Assembly: GCA_037447655.1 (NCBI GenBank)
Contig: JBBHKE010000632.1
Span: 1-64,000 of the forward strand
Source of the DNA: Zygnema cylindricum
Taxonomy: Eukaryota; Streptophyta; Zygnematophyceae; Zygnematales; Zygnemataceae
DNA: 64,000 nucleotides
Direction: 5' to 3'
Shown piece after piece: positions 10,019-21,636 of the stretch (positions are counted from its first letter, which is position 1; each line of letters starts with the position of its first letter). Position numbers and translations under genes: made by a program. The notes under the pieces were generated by a model. That model was not told the origin of the DNA. It saw nothing but the letters and a program-made list of their open reading frames with translations, and made no database searches.

Positions 10019-10270
10019 TAGCGAATCACTGGACGAAATGACCTTTTGCTTCGAAAACTCATCATCGGACAGTCGACGTTGTCGCCCAAAATTTTGGAGA
10101 ATCTTGACGAATCTCCAGTTATCATGTTTTATTTAAAAAAAAACAGTACGGCCATGTACAAAAATAAGTTTAATCTGTACGAAAATAAACTTTTTCAGTA
10201 CGCTTGAATTTTTGTTGACAAATATTAATATCTGAAAACAAGCCTATTTGGTAGCAACCATATTAAAAAT

Positions 10271-12209
10271 TGGGAATTCATCATGACAATGAATGTTTTG
10301 GTTGCGCACAGTCACTTACGTCACTTTGTCAAAAACTGTAGGTTTGAAGTACATATTGGTACAGATAAAGTACCGTTGAGTAAAATTTTGACGGTCAATC
10401 GGTTGAACAACTTTGACTTTCAAAATATTGTTTCAACCGCTTAAAATTTTGCCGCGCTTGAGGACGTCGAACGTCATAATAAAATTAGCAATTCACACGG
10501 TCGGCGAACGTTTACGGTAACAGAACTGCGGCAACCACATGTAAATAAAATGGTTGCAGACAGTCACTTTTTGTCTTTACGTGAGCTCCACCGTGAGAGC
10601 ACTTAGTCGCAAAATTGAAATTTAATCGTCTAAGCGTTACATTGAACTTAGACACAAAATGAAACAAAACCTCTTTAAACTAAAGTACTATAAGAAATTA
10701 TGTGGTCTCCATTGACCCACAGAATGAGCAGCCTATGTAAAGCCTCTAGGATAATATTTTCCCCTTCCACTTTTCCACTGAATAAGTGCCGCCCAGGCAC
10801 AAAAGTAGTCTGACCACCCTCACCCCTGTGAGGACAAGACTTCCCTAAGTCAAACACAAAAAGAATCACTGAATTTGCTCCCTTGAGCAATAAGTTATGG
10901 TTGGTCAAAAATGACCTTTGAAGTTACAAGCTCTCTTAGAGAGAGGTCCCTAAATATCACTAAGTCTTGGTCTTCCTACTCACGACTACCTACTACTAAA
11001 CCTTAGTCCAATAGGAACACTATATAGTACAAGAAGGTACAATGGGCGATGTACTTATTGTACGACCATTGTACGACAAGGTCTACAAGGTGACACCTGT
11101 CAAATCGGAAGCCATGGTTCCTCCTCCCATCTTCTCCGGTATCAAATAATGTGGCACCACGTGGCACCGCGTGACGCTATCTCCGTATGTCGCCAAAAGC
11201 TCACTTCGCGTGGCGGCTATAATGTCGGCCGTCCGATCAAAAGATATTTCACACGGTTCAGATTCGCGTACATGCATGAATTGTTCTTCTTCGTTAGTCT
11301 GGTGTTAATTAGCTGTCTCGTTAATGTTTATATATCTTTGAAACCCATTACGTGTATCGTTTCGATAACGCCTTAGTAGTTAAGACGTACTTCATAGAGG
11401 TACACAAACACAGGTTCAAAACTCTTCCTAGGCAATATTTTTCTTTAAATATCCTCTACTTCTAACTCTGCCACTTTCTAAATATCGCGGCAGCCATGGC
11501 GTGCCTTTGATCCTCACTCTCTCTCTTTAAAGTGGGAATAAATTAGAGAAGTGAACTATTAATTACCTCTTTTCAACAGTCTTGTACGGAAATATTAAAC
11601 CATACGAAACGAAATAAACTTTGTACACTATAATAAAACGAACCGGCGTAAAAATATCAATTGAAATTAAATGAAAAAAATGCGAGTCGTCAGGCACGAT
11701 GAAATCGAGCCACACTATCTACTACTCAACATTCTTACATTGACAACAAAATTTTGTTTCGTGCGTTTTAATATTTCCGTACAAAACTTACAGTACATTA
11801 GTTCAGTTTAGTTTAAAGAGGTTTCATTTCAATTTGCGTCTAAGTTCAATGTAACGCTTAGACGATTAAATCTCAATTTTGCGGCTAAGTGCTCTCACCG
11901 TGGAGCTCACGTAAAGACAAAAAGTGACTCTCATAATCATTTATGGTTGCCGCAGTTTTGTTACCGTAAACGTTTGTCGCCGTGTGAATTGCTAAATTTA
12001 TTATGACGGTCGACGTTCGCAAGCATGGCAAAATTTTAAGCGGTTGAAACAATATTTTGAAAGTCAAAGTTGTCCAACTGATTGACCGTCAAAATTTTAC
12101 TCAACGGCACTTTATCTGTACCAGTATGTACTTCAAACGTACAATTTTTGACAAAGTGACGTAAGTGAAAGTGCGCAACCAAAACAGTCACTGTCATGAT
12201 CAATTCCCT
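10271..12209. mobile_element. Foldback element 1 with a solo LTR in its loop
   Basis: Long inverted arms: 10271-10690 pairs with about 11800-12209, from ends gggaattcatcatgacaatg and catgatcaattccct. Shared blocks include caaccacatgtaaataaa-type and gcgtctaagttcaatgtaac-type sequence. The loop holds a solo LTR. No convincing target duplication was found; both flanks are A-rich. No coding capacity. Confidence 0.8.
10701..11578. repeat. Solo LTR, diverged relative of the Gag-only element
   Basis: Starts tgtggtctccattgacccac and ends tttcaaca. It aligns in order with the LTRs at 3259 and 6389: the cacccctgtg block, aaaaagaatcactga, gttatggttggtcaaa, ccattgtacgaca and ccgtccgatcaa. It lies within the loop of foldback element 1. 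No internal region is left, as expected after LTR-LTR recombination. The flanks (aatta/gtctt) do not match. Confidence 0.75.
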
Positions 12210-12564
12210 AAAAAATACTCTTTAAAAAAAGGGAATTGATAATGACAGTGACTGTTTTGGTTGCGGACAGTCATTTACGTCATTTTGTCAAAAAACTTAC
12301 GTTTGAAGTACACACAGGTACAAATAAGGCAGCGTTGAGTACAAATATGACGGTCAATCAGTTGAACGACTTTGACTTTGAAAATATTTTTCAACCGCTT
12401 AAAATTATGCCGCGCTTGCGAACGTCGATCGTCATAATAAATTTAGCAATTCACACGGCCGGCGAACGTTTACGGTAACAAAACTGCGGCAACCACATGT
12501 AAATAAAAAGTGTTGCAGAAAGTCACTTTTTGTCGTTATGTGAGCTCCACGGTGAGAGAACTTA

Positions 12565-13508
12565 GGGGGTGTCCCCATGTAATCAGTACTTTGATAAAGT
12601 ATTTTGGACTATAGTGAAGATTCGCCGTACTACTTTGAAGAGCGTCAGAATGTGCGAAATCGGAACTTTGACATGTGACGATTGTAGACGTAGGTACAAA
12701 TTGTGACGATTGAAGGCGGCTACGAAACTTCCGACAATTAGTGACGCCAACAAAAACAGCGACAGAGGTAGACGTCTAGATTTTTGTGAAATTGTAGATG
12801 TTTAGGGTTTGGTGACATTGTGACATCACGCTCGCTTGTTACAACGTCGACGTCACGAATTCAAGAACTTTCCGCCATGGTTTTCCGATTTCGTTTTTTC
12901 TACTTTTCTCACTCGACCTGCCATTAAATAAAAACTTTAAAATTGTAAAAAGAAAATATTATTAAAATATTTTTCATTTTATACCAATATTGTCGTGTCT
13001 CATTTTAAAAAGTGTGAGACACAAGCGATGGTGTGAGAGGGAGAGGGGAGAGGCGATGACGGCGAATTTTTTTGCAAAGGACCCATGATTGAAAGTGGAG
13101 GTCCGAGACCCCTGCAAATTTGTTTCCGTACAGAGTGCGTGATGGGCACGGAGAAAAATAGCGAGGACTCTTCTTCGTCCTAAAATTTTACAAATCGTGT
13201 GGCGCGTGCGTGGTTCGTTTTTCATTCGCTGTTAGGGCGGTACTTGAACTAAAATCACCCCCTCGAGGTGATTTTGGAAGAAGTTTTTTTTTGGGCTGGA
13301 TTCTCTTGCCCGGGGGTCGAAAATGGGAAAACGCCAAAATGCATTCACATGACGACAAACACGCCGTACATTCAAAGTATGAATTGACGTTCACTCTACT
13401 TTGGTAAAAATGATTTTTTCGTAAGGCTAAAGTTTTTGTCAAAGTTCCCTAAATTTTAGGGCAAAAAGATAAAGAAAAGTAGATACTTTAAAACATGGGG
13501 ACACCCCC
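12565..13508. mobile_element. Harbinger-like MITE, 944 bp, TTA target duplication
   Basis: Termini gggggtgtccccatgt and acatggggacaccccc are exact inverted repeats, flanked by TTA at 12562-12564 and 13509-13511. The interior is shared with 46108-47105 and 47784-48750, including gatgtttagggtttg, a gacgtcac motif, the ttccgccatggt block and a caccccctcgaggtg near-palindrome (13256-13270). No transposase. Confidence 0.9.
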
Positions 13509-14076
13509 TTAGCCGCAAAATTGAATTTAATCGTGTAATCGTTACATTGAACTTAGACGCATAGTGAAATGAAACAATTTTAAACTGAAGTACTATAAGT
13601 TTCGTACAGAAATATTATAACGCACGAAACGAAATAAACTGTTATAATAAAACGAACCATATCATTTGAAATTAAATGAAAAAAATGCGCGTCGCCACGC
13701 GCGACGAAATCAAACCACACTATATACGAATCAACAGTCTTACATCGACAGCGAAATGTTAGGATATTGGGCGAATCGGCGTCGGTCGAAATCGCGCCGT
13801 CAAATGTTTTGTTCGGTTCGCATCAGACCCTCAGTCAGAGATCGCAAACGTCAAAAAATTCCATACCCGAAACCGACCGTTTTTTTTTTTCAAAATCTGA
13901 GTAACCGACGCCCGACCGAGTTTTGTCACGCTCCAAAATTGTTAACCATTAACCGACCGTCGTTTACGAAAAAAAAAATTAACCGAATCTTGATTTTTCG
14001 CGACTAACCGTGTCCGCCCGAAAGCGGAAAAGTACAAAATTAATCAATGTACAACGGAATAAGCAAATAATTACGA

Positions 14077-14335
14077 TTTGTCGCGTTCCCTAAGATTTGC
14101 GAAATGAATAGTGTTACTACCGTGTCAGATTTGCGACGCTTTGTCACGTTCCCTAAGATTTGCGAAATGAATAGTGTACTACCGTGTCAGATTTGCGACG
14201 CTTTGTCGCGTTCCCTAAGATTTTCGAAATGAATAGTGACTAACGTGTCAGATTTGCGACGCTTTGTCGCGTTCCCTTTGATTTGCGAAATAAATAGCTT
14301 GCTACAGTACCGTGTCAGATTTGCGACACTAATCA
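14077..14335. repeat. Tandem repeat, about four 66-bp units
   Basis: Units contain gcgttccctaagatttgcga, aatgaatagtg and gtgtcagatttgcgacgctt. Four diverged copies lie in the loop of foldback element 2. Not CRISPR-like: units are contiguous with no spacers. Confidence 0.85.
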
Positions 14336-14813
14336 TGATGTCACGTACTTCCACGATGCCAAAGAGTACAAAGTACAAGAATGTTGGATTATAGGGACAT
14401 TACAAAATTTTCATTTTTTTTTGGTTTTTTGGTTGACCGACCGTAACCGACCGTTTTTTTTTTCCTGGTGAATCAACCGACCGTAACCGCCCGACCCCCA
14501 AAATTTGGCAACCGAATCCGTTTCGGATCCGGCGCGGGCGGTCGGTTAACGGTCGGTCACGGTTTCGGTTGACCGTTTGCGACCTCTGGCGAGCGCCGAG
14601 CGGTTTTCATTTGTACGAATCGCACGCTTGTCGATTTCGAAGAAATGTTGGTTCGCGAAGCGTGACGCGATTTTTTCGTCCGCGGAAATATTTTATGTGT
14701 ACGACGAACCGACAATATTTCCGTACGAGACTTCAGTTTCAAGAGGTTTCGTTTCACTTTGCGTCTAAGTTCAATGTAACGCTCAGACGATTAAATTTCA
14801 ATTTTGTGGCTAA

Positions 14814-15497
14814 GGGTGGACTTCCACTAGGCGTCCCATTAATCGTACGGAAACTTTTACTGAAGGGCGTGCCTTCCATTAGGTCGCGTTTATAAACCTG
14901 CGTGGCTCATTCTGGTTGGTAACACGTAGGTTAATATTCGATGCTTGAAATCTGAAAAGAATCTTCGAATGCAATGTCAGGAAGCAATATCTGTACGAGC
15001 GGATGTAATATCTATACCAGCGGATATAATATCTGTACCACCGGAGGTAATTAATGACATTAAATGTACTACCCGAAATTTCAGAACGCAACGACAAATA
15101 GGCGGCGGCAAACTTTGATGGTGGGAGCGTGACGGAATAATTTCGGCGGATTCGCAGCCACCCTGGCGGAGGCAACATGGCCCTTGCGGCGTGTACGCAC
15201 ATACACGCGCGCTCATCGTGGATTATTTTTACCTTTTCCACGCGGCCTATTTTTACACATTCTGTATTCGAGAATTGTCCTCACTGTGCACGGTCTAAGA
15301 AAACTGTAGGTTGGTGACGTGGCGTCACGGATAAAAAGTGTAATTAATATCCGACGATCCTTATTTACGCCTACAACCTTGGACAATTTTCTGTAATGTT
15401 GTTTTCGTTGAAAAAAAAATATTTCTGTACGAACCTGTACGAAACGGTACGTCCTTCAGTAAGAAAACCCCACTTTTTCACTAATGGAAGTCCACCC
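14814..15497. mobile_element. Harbinger-like MITE, 684 bp, TAA target duplication
   Basis: Termini gggtggacttcca and tggaagtccaccc are inverted repeats flanked by TAA at 14811-14813 and 15498-15500. Removing it and one TAA restores the foldback arm sequence gtggctaagtgctctca. It contains three tandem ggatataatatctgtacc-like units near 14990-15045. No coding capacity. Confidence 0.9.
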
Positions 15498-15965
15498 TAA
15501 GTGCTCTCAGTCTCTCACCGTGGAGCTCACATAACGACAAAAAATGACTGTCTGCAACACTTTTTATTTACATGTGGTTGCCGCAGTTTTGTTACCGTAA
15601 ACGTTCGCCGGCCGTGTGAATTGCTACATTTATTATGACGGTCGACGTTCGCAAGCGCGACATAATTTTAAGCGGTTGAAAAATATTTTCAAAGTCAAAG
15701 TTGTTTAACCGATTGACCGTCATATTTGTACTCAACGGTGCCTTATTTGTACCTGTGTGTACTTTAAACGTATGTTTTTTGACAAAATGACGTAAGTGAC
15801 TGTCCGCAACCAAAACAGTCATTGTCATTATCAATTCCCTAAAAATATTTGACAATGTTCAATAACTGACAGCAAGACTATGGGGTACACCGTCGATCGT
15901 ATTTAGCGTGTAGAAATTATTAGTGTGCAGAATAATTTAGTGTCATGTACACTAATTTCGACTAA

Positions 15966-16693
15966 GGGTGAAGTTCCATTATACGTTTCTGTAATTGTAC
16001 GGCCAACTCTACAGACCGGGTTGATTGAGTCGAAGTTCCATCACATAGAGTCTGTAAGCCACGTGTTATAAATTGACTGGCGCCACGCAAGCTACGATCC
16101 GATATTGAATATCTTTCAGATTTTAAGCACCGACAAGCTTAACTTCAAATCTTGACTTACGTACCATGTACCTGCGTACGACGTGACCATACGACAAAAC
16201 TTTTATACATTTTGCAGACGACGCCATCTCATTTTTTAGGGTTTTAGTTTTCGAACATAACGAAAGTCCTTCGACAGAAATAGTGTGACGAACAAAAGTT
16301 ACCGAAAATAGCGTGACGAGGGAATGTTACGAAATTTCGTTTTTAGTTTCGTTTATATTTTGGAAACCGCGTGTCATGTGGAAATCTTAAGATTTTTCGT
16401 TGGTTTTCCATCATGACACGTAGCTTAATTGTCCACCGTGTCACAATTTTTTTTTTCTGTGTATGCCAACCCACCTCGTCGAGGTGGGTTGAGTCTAACA
16501 GAGAAAATTGAAGCGAACTCATCGCAGATGAACATCCGACGACCAGTATTACCTCCAAGACCTCCGGAGAGTATCGGCAAGATTCTCTGTAATGTTGGTT
16601 TTCGTATAAAAACAAAATAGGCTGTACGATCTGGTACGGAGAGTCGCGGATTTCTGTTAGAAACGCCACTTTTCGCTTGATGGAACTTCACCC
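15966..16693. mobile_element. MITE of the TTCCAT family nested in 15888-17821
   Basis: Termini gggtgaagttccat and atggaacttcaccc are inverted repeats. Flanks are TAA (15963-15965) and TCA (16694-16696), a one-base mismatch. It contains a 25-base palindrome around ccacctcgtcgaggtgg (about 16466-16490). The open frame on the minus strand over it is not conserved in relatives. Confidence 0.8.
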
Positions 16694-17081
16694 TCAGAAT
16701 TTTTTTGAAAAAAAAGTTATACACTAATTTTTCAACGAACGCCAATATGGGTAGAGCTGATTTGTCGAGAGGATATTCACAGTAATATAGGTAAAAGTAC
16801 AAATTCTGACAATTCGTACACTGTCGCATACTTTCACAGTAATTAACTCCTAACTCTAATTTCGGTTTTTTAGGGGTGTAGGCAATACGCGACAAATAAA
16901 TGTACACTAAAACAGGTACAGGTACGAAATCTTTTAATTCACAGGGCAGTTTTTCGTGTTATAGAAGATATTTTTAAAAATATCTGTACTTGTATAATTC
17001 AAAAGTACATTTTTATACGAACCGACACGTTCCGTACTCCACACTAATAAAAACATACATGAATTAAAATGGTGTACACTA

Positions 17082-17697
17082 CACCGCGAATCGTAATTAG
17101 AGTAAATTACTCTAATTCGGTCGCTCGAAATTTCGACTCTATGACATCAAATAGAGTAAACGATTCTAATTTTTTCATTATTCTAATTTAGGTAAGTTTA
17201 ATTAGCGTAATAGAATTGTAATATAGGTTCGTTTTAAATAGTGTGGAGTACGGACGACGTTCGACCGTGCAAAACTGTACTTTTTTAAGTAAAAAGGTAC
17301 AAATAATGATTTAATACAATCGCGCTCGCACGTGAAATCGGACTAAACGAAAAATCAATCACATCGAATAAAAGCCGTTCGCATAACTCTTCTCCGTCGA
17401 CAGCATCGTCGTCAGTGTGAACATTAACTGACATTCAGCGCGACAAATAATACTAGCGTCATAATGACGTCAAAACAATACGGACTGACAGATTTTGTAC
17501 GCCCACGTAATTTAGTGTTTATAATTTCAGCGCGGATATTTATTGCCGACATAACCCAATATAGAGTACTTAAATAAATTAGAGTAAACTTCGACTGTGA
17601 AAAAGTTCTATCACATAAATTAGAGTTCATTACTCTAATTGTTTTTTTTTGTTTTTTTACTCTAATTGTTTCACTACTCTAATTACGATTCGCGGTG
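17082..17697. mobile_element. TA-flanked MITE, 616 bp, nested
   Basis: Termini caccgcgaatcgtaattaga and its complement at 17678-17697, with TA at 17080-17081 and 17698-17699. The interior matches 31607-32039 (cagcatcgtcgtcagtgtga). No coding capacity. Confidence 0.85.
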
Positions 17698-17853
17698 TAA
17701 TTGTTCATCTCGTAATTAGCGTACAGGAAAAATTAGTATCGTTTACCCTATTTTAGGTAAAACCCTCAAAATTTAGGGGCGCCGAATTAGTGTTAGACAC
17801 GCTAAATACGATCGACGATCTACTGTACTCTGCCACCCGTAATGATAAAGATA

Positions 17854-17930
17854 AAAATATTTGACAACGTTCAATAACTGACAGCAAGACTATGTGGTAC
17901 TGTACTCTGCCACCCGTAATGATAAAGATA
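17854..17930. repeat. Intact copy of a 77-bp tandem duplication (empty transposon site)
   Basis: The block aaaaatatttgacaacg...gtaatgataaagat is also present immediately before it, but split by the 1.93-kb element at 15888-17821. This copy shows the unoccupied site ctatgtggTActgtactc. Confidence 0.88.
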
Positions 17931-18640
17931 CATAGAGCTTGTTTACTGTTGGAAACTCCGCTTGAAAACGACTGCCATCAAGTCTCCGAACAATTATTGG
18001 CTCCTCCTAGTGGGAACTCGGCCTGAATGGCTGAATCACACAAGGACGTCAAAAACTATGTACGAAAAATATTCGTTATACAACAAAATGTTAACGCTAA
18101 ATAGCAAGAACACTGAAACGTCCCCTAACACTTTTCGAATTCGTCACTAAAATTTTGTCGCTTAGCGTTAGTCGAGCACTTCGGCTAGCATTCAAGGCGA
18201 GGGTTCTCCACTTCTCCGTGCAATTTGGCGCAGATCAAATACCGTGGCTCCCCATCAAACGGAGCCCATCCTGTGGCTCTGCTTGCTACAAACTATGCAT
18301 ACGTGTCGAAAGATTATGTGCGCCTCCTGGCAAAATGAGATATCTTGATACTCTTCTTATCCACCCGTTCGACTGCGACCGCCCCAGGGAGGCCAGGTGT
18401 GCCGACCGCCTTGAAACTGCTGCTCCGGATCAACCCAGGAGCTCCGCGTCGCGATTATGGAAATACGCGATTCCACTCTGTTGATCGCTTGCATGCACGA
18501 TATGCGGCACCTATTGGAAGTTGAAGGACAGGTTTATTCCGTTAGTGTGCGGCTCGTTGGTGTCAAGGTGGAGATGCTGTCGCAAGAATAATCTTAGGAA
18601 ACTTACTTTCCTAACTGATACTTCCCTCTGACAAACAGCC
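17931..18640 (+). promoter_or_regulatory. Upstream region of the kinase-fold gene
   Basis: No transposon terminus is seen. The stretch just before the ATG at 18641 is probably promoter and 5' UTR. The 109-codon open frame at 18155-18484 has no recognisable features and is more likely leader sequence. Confidence 0.35.
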
Positions 18641-21636
18641 ATGGTGTCCCCTTTCTCTCTCCTTTGCGGCCCATCTGCCGCTCCTGTGCCTCCTTCCCTG
18701 AAAACCTTTGCCGATGATGCTCTGTCGCGCCATGTGTTTGTGCGACTGCGGCTGCCCCACGATGTCTGTAGGGGAGGGCGGCAGCTGGTTCTGGCGGCCA
18801 CACGTGAGGCGGAAGGCGTCGCAGAAGAGGAACGGCACGTGGCTGTCCGCCCTAATGCCTCTCTCCAGGCAGCTGCGCCTCTAACTCCCTCTTCTTCATC
18901 ACCCTCCTTGCCTCCCTCTTCCCAGGTTGTGAACTTCGACACAGCTGCTTCCAGTATTGACCGGATCGAGCTGCAAGCGAAGTCCTCTATTGACAAGCTG
19001 AAGCATCTTTTATACAAGCTGAAAACACGGCCTCCAGTAGCAGAAACTACAGTACTGAGGTCTGCCCCTGAGGATGGTGGCAACATTGGCTCTTCTTCTG
19101 CTGTGGTGACAGAGGATCAGAGAGAAGTCTACATTTCGCAGAAGATTGAAGTAGACCTTAGTAGCAGCTCTCAGGATATACTAGGTTCAGGCACCATAGA
19201 TCCTTTGAAGACAGAGGCCATTCTCCCACCTGATTTGCCCTTGGAAGAAGCGATAGACAGTAGTTCTGGAAAGACAGTAAAGCGAACTGAGACACTTACC
19301 CAGCTGGATGCTTTGACTTGCACTCGGACGACGGTACAGTTTGATGAGGAGAATCACACCGCTGTGGTCACTGTAACTGCAACTGTTAGAGGCACCGATA
19401 TTATGGCAGGTAGTGCATATACAGAACGTACAATAGCCATGGCTGCTAAAGCCCTTGCTAGAACTTGCCTGGCATTGGACGAGAAGGCTCAGCTTGCGGC
19501 TCTCATGGCAGGGCCCATGGCGGACATAATTCTGTCTAGAGGGCAACAGCAGCAGCATGATTCTATTTTGCAGCATTTGGCTCATGGTGAGGTTGTGAGT
19601 TTTCAGTTGCTTGAAGGAGGCATCGGAGCAAGTCCATTCCGTCAGGTGTATAGTGTTCTTCTGCGCTCCAAAGAAGGAAAGGAGATGGAGGCCGTATTCA
19701 AGCCCGTGGTGGCTGGTGACAGGCATGGACGGTGGCAGCGAGCTCCAGTAGATTGGGTGGCCTATCAGGTGAGGGACTTGGGCGAATTGTTCGATCAGAG
19801 AAATCTTTGCAAGTGCATTTTGTTTGATGGAAAGGCTTATCGAAGTTTGTTTCTATTCGGATGTAGTCTGTTTCCATTCGGATTTACAATTCCTTCAATG
19901 TTAGGTTTTTAGTTAGACAAAAATCGTGCATTCCTACACTTTTCTTTGAAACCGCAGATTCCAGCATGGCTGTTTGGTTGGGTTTAGCAATCTGAGGCGG
20001 TAGTTTTACTTTGGCGTACCAACGAGAACGTTTAATTTCTTGAGGAGATGGCCCTCAAAATACCTTACACATTCATGACAGAAACTTAATTTAAGTCAGG
20101 ATGTTTTTGAAGGGGAGTTGATAAAAATCTGACAGGAATCTGAAAAATTGCAGTCATAGGCATTATTATAGGATGGAAAAAATCGGGGTTTGGTCAGTAT
20201 ACACAATCTATGGATCTAGTTAGTTCCTTCCTGAGTTGTCAACAGCGCTGTCGTTTACAGGATATATTATTAAGGGGCTTTGAAAGCTGGAACTTTCTAA
20301 GTCTTTTCTTCACACGATGTTGAAATGGTGTTGGGTTGTTACCATGGTTCTTTCTAGGTGGTAGCTTTTGTCTATGTACGTCTCTTAGCAGGGCCTGGCC
20401 TATTTTCCCGTTTCAAATCCTCTTCTTGTTTCAACAGGCGGCTATTCTTCTTGGAACCGATGTGGTGCCTCCTGCTACCATTAGAAGCAGTATTCAACTT
20501 GGAGACGCCCACTTTCCTTTAGGAGTGATGGTTTTTAAGGTTAAAAACGTTCGTCCATTGTCTGGGATCGCACCGGAAGTAAGTAGCAATGCTATTTTTG
20601 TGTATGAACTCTTGGGTTTTCCTTGCAAAATTGCAGATTTTCAATTCATTCTGATACGTTGTTAGCTGGTTAGTGGACACTAATGGTTTGGTAATAAAAT
20701 TCCCTGTTGTGCTGCCTGATTTTTTTCTTTGTTGTAGGTCAAGACAGATCTGAAGTTGTTTAAAGCAAATGAATCAACATGTTTGTGAGCTAGGTTAACG
20801 TATGCCATCTGAGAGGATGGGGTCTTTTAGGTTTTGATAAACAAAAAATGGAGTGACGGAGGATCTTTTTTCTAAACGTTTATTTTTCCTGTTTCCTCGA
20901 GTCATAGACATTCGGATATGTTTGCTGTCCATGATATGATTTGGTTCTAACGTTAATGAAATGCATGTGAATAAAGTAAAATAAAAACGTGAACCGAATG
21001 TTACGTTAGACTGATAAGTGAACTGGTTTATATGCTGGATTCTTGTGCAGCAATGGGGTGAACAATCTGCAGAGACTGTTGTGAGCAATGCACATATCTT
21101 AGATGCCATCCTCGGTGCTGCTCCCCGGCGGCAATCTGGATTTCATTTGGGGCAACATTGGGCCACCCATGGGGAGTTGCGCCCAGTGCTTCTGGAGTTC
21201 CCTATGGGCCCAGGATTAGGGGACATTCATTCTGCATGGTCTAAGCGTGGAAAAATGTGCGGTGTGAAGGTAAGCTGTATATGCATTTGTCTTTGCCAAA
21301 TATTCTCTCATTTTTGTATTCACATGTTCTAGCCTTGTGCGAGTATCCATTTATTTGAAAAGTCTCTCAGGCAATGTGAAAAAAAAAACGTGCATTGTAA
21401 AATGTGTGGCCTTTGCGGGTTCTTGAACTAACTGGGAATTCCTGTGATTTGCTCAGCATGTGACACCAATAACACTTTCACGACTTCGAGGTCTCAACCG
21501 TAGGATTTTGCTGGAGAAGATGGGCGGGGCACTGATGGTAGATGAAATGGATATGATTCTGGAGAAGAGAGACCAAGTCGTTTCATACTTTGATGCTATG
21601 GGGATGAGACATGGAGGTCATCTTGTGGTTGTATGA
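18641..21636 (+). CDS. FAM20/HipA-like kinase-fold protein, 555 aa, four exons
   Basis: Predicted exons 18641-19768, 20438-20578, 21051-21269 and 21457-21636 join in phase 0 with GT-AG introns to give 555 residues. The N-terminus is Ser/Ala/Pro-rich and may be a transit peptide. Residues about 95-330 are unassigned. At about 340-430 the sequence looks like an atypical kinase N-lobe: VFKPVVAGD, then APVDWVAYQAAILLGTDVVPP, then a VMVFKVK strand. The third exon has NAHILDAILGA...GQHW...RPVLLEF, where active relatives usually carry an acidic D-R/H-N-type catalytic stretch. Here it reads AAPRRQSGF, so activity is doubtful. Family call is from memory of this fold; no symbol assigned. Confidence 0.75.

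Larger units (their letters stand above)
12230..15840. mobile_element. Foldback element 2 with insertions in both arms
   Basis: Ends agggaattgataatgacag and cattatcaattccct are inverted repeats. The arms (12230 to about 13700 and about 14690 to 15840) are copies of those in foldback 1. Each arm carries a different small transposon: 12565-13508 in the left and 14814-15497 in the right. The loop contains a 66-bp tandem repeat and many accgaccg motifs (13860-13960, 14435-14575). Confidence 0.8.
15888..17821. mobile_element. TA-flanked element, 1934 bp, with nested insertions
   Basis: Ends caccgtcgatcgtatttagc and gctaaatacgatcgacgatc are inverted repeats between TA at 15886-15887 and 17822-17823. 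The host sequence exists undisturbed as a tandem copy at 17854-17930, so the empty site is visible. No transposase frame remains. Confidence 0.85.

Noticed and set aside
14077-14335. CRISPR-like repeats
   Set aside because: Contiguous tandem 66-bp units without spacers.
16425-16907. 160-codon minus-strand frame
   Set aside because: Runs across the boundary of a MITE (16693) and is not conserved in related MITE copies.
18155-18484. Separate small gene upstream of the kinase-fold gene
   Set aside because: No domain, ends 150 bp before the next ATG, more likely leader sequence.
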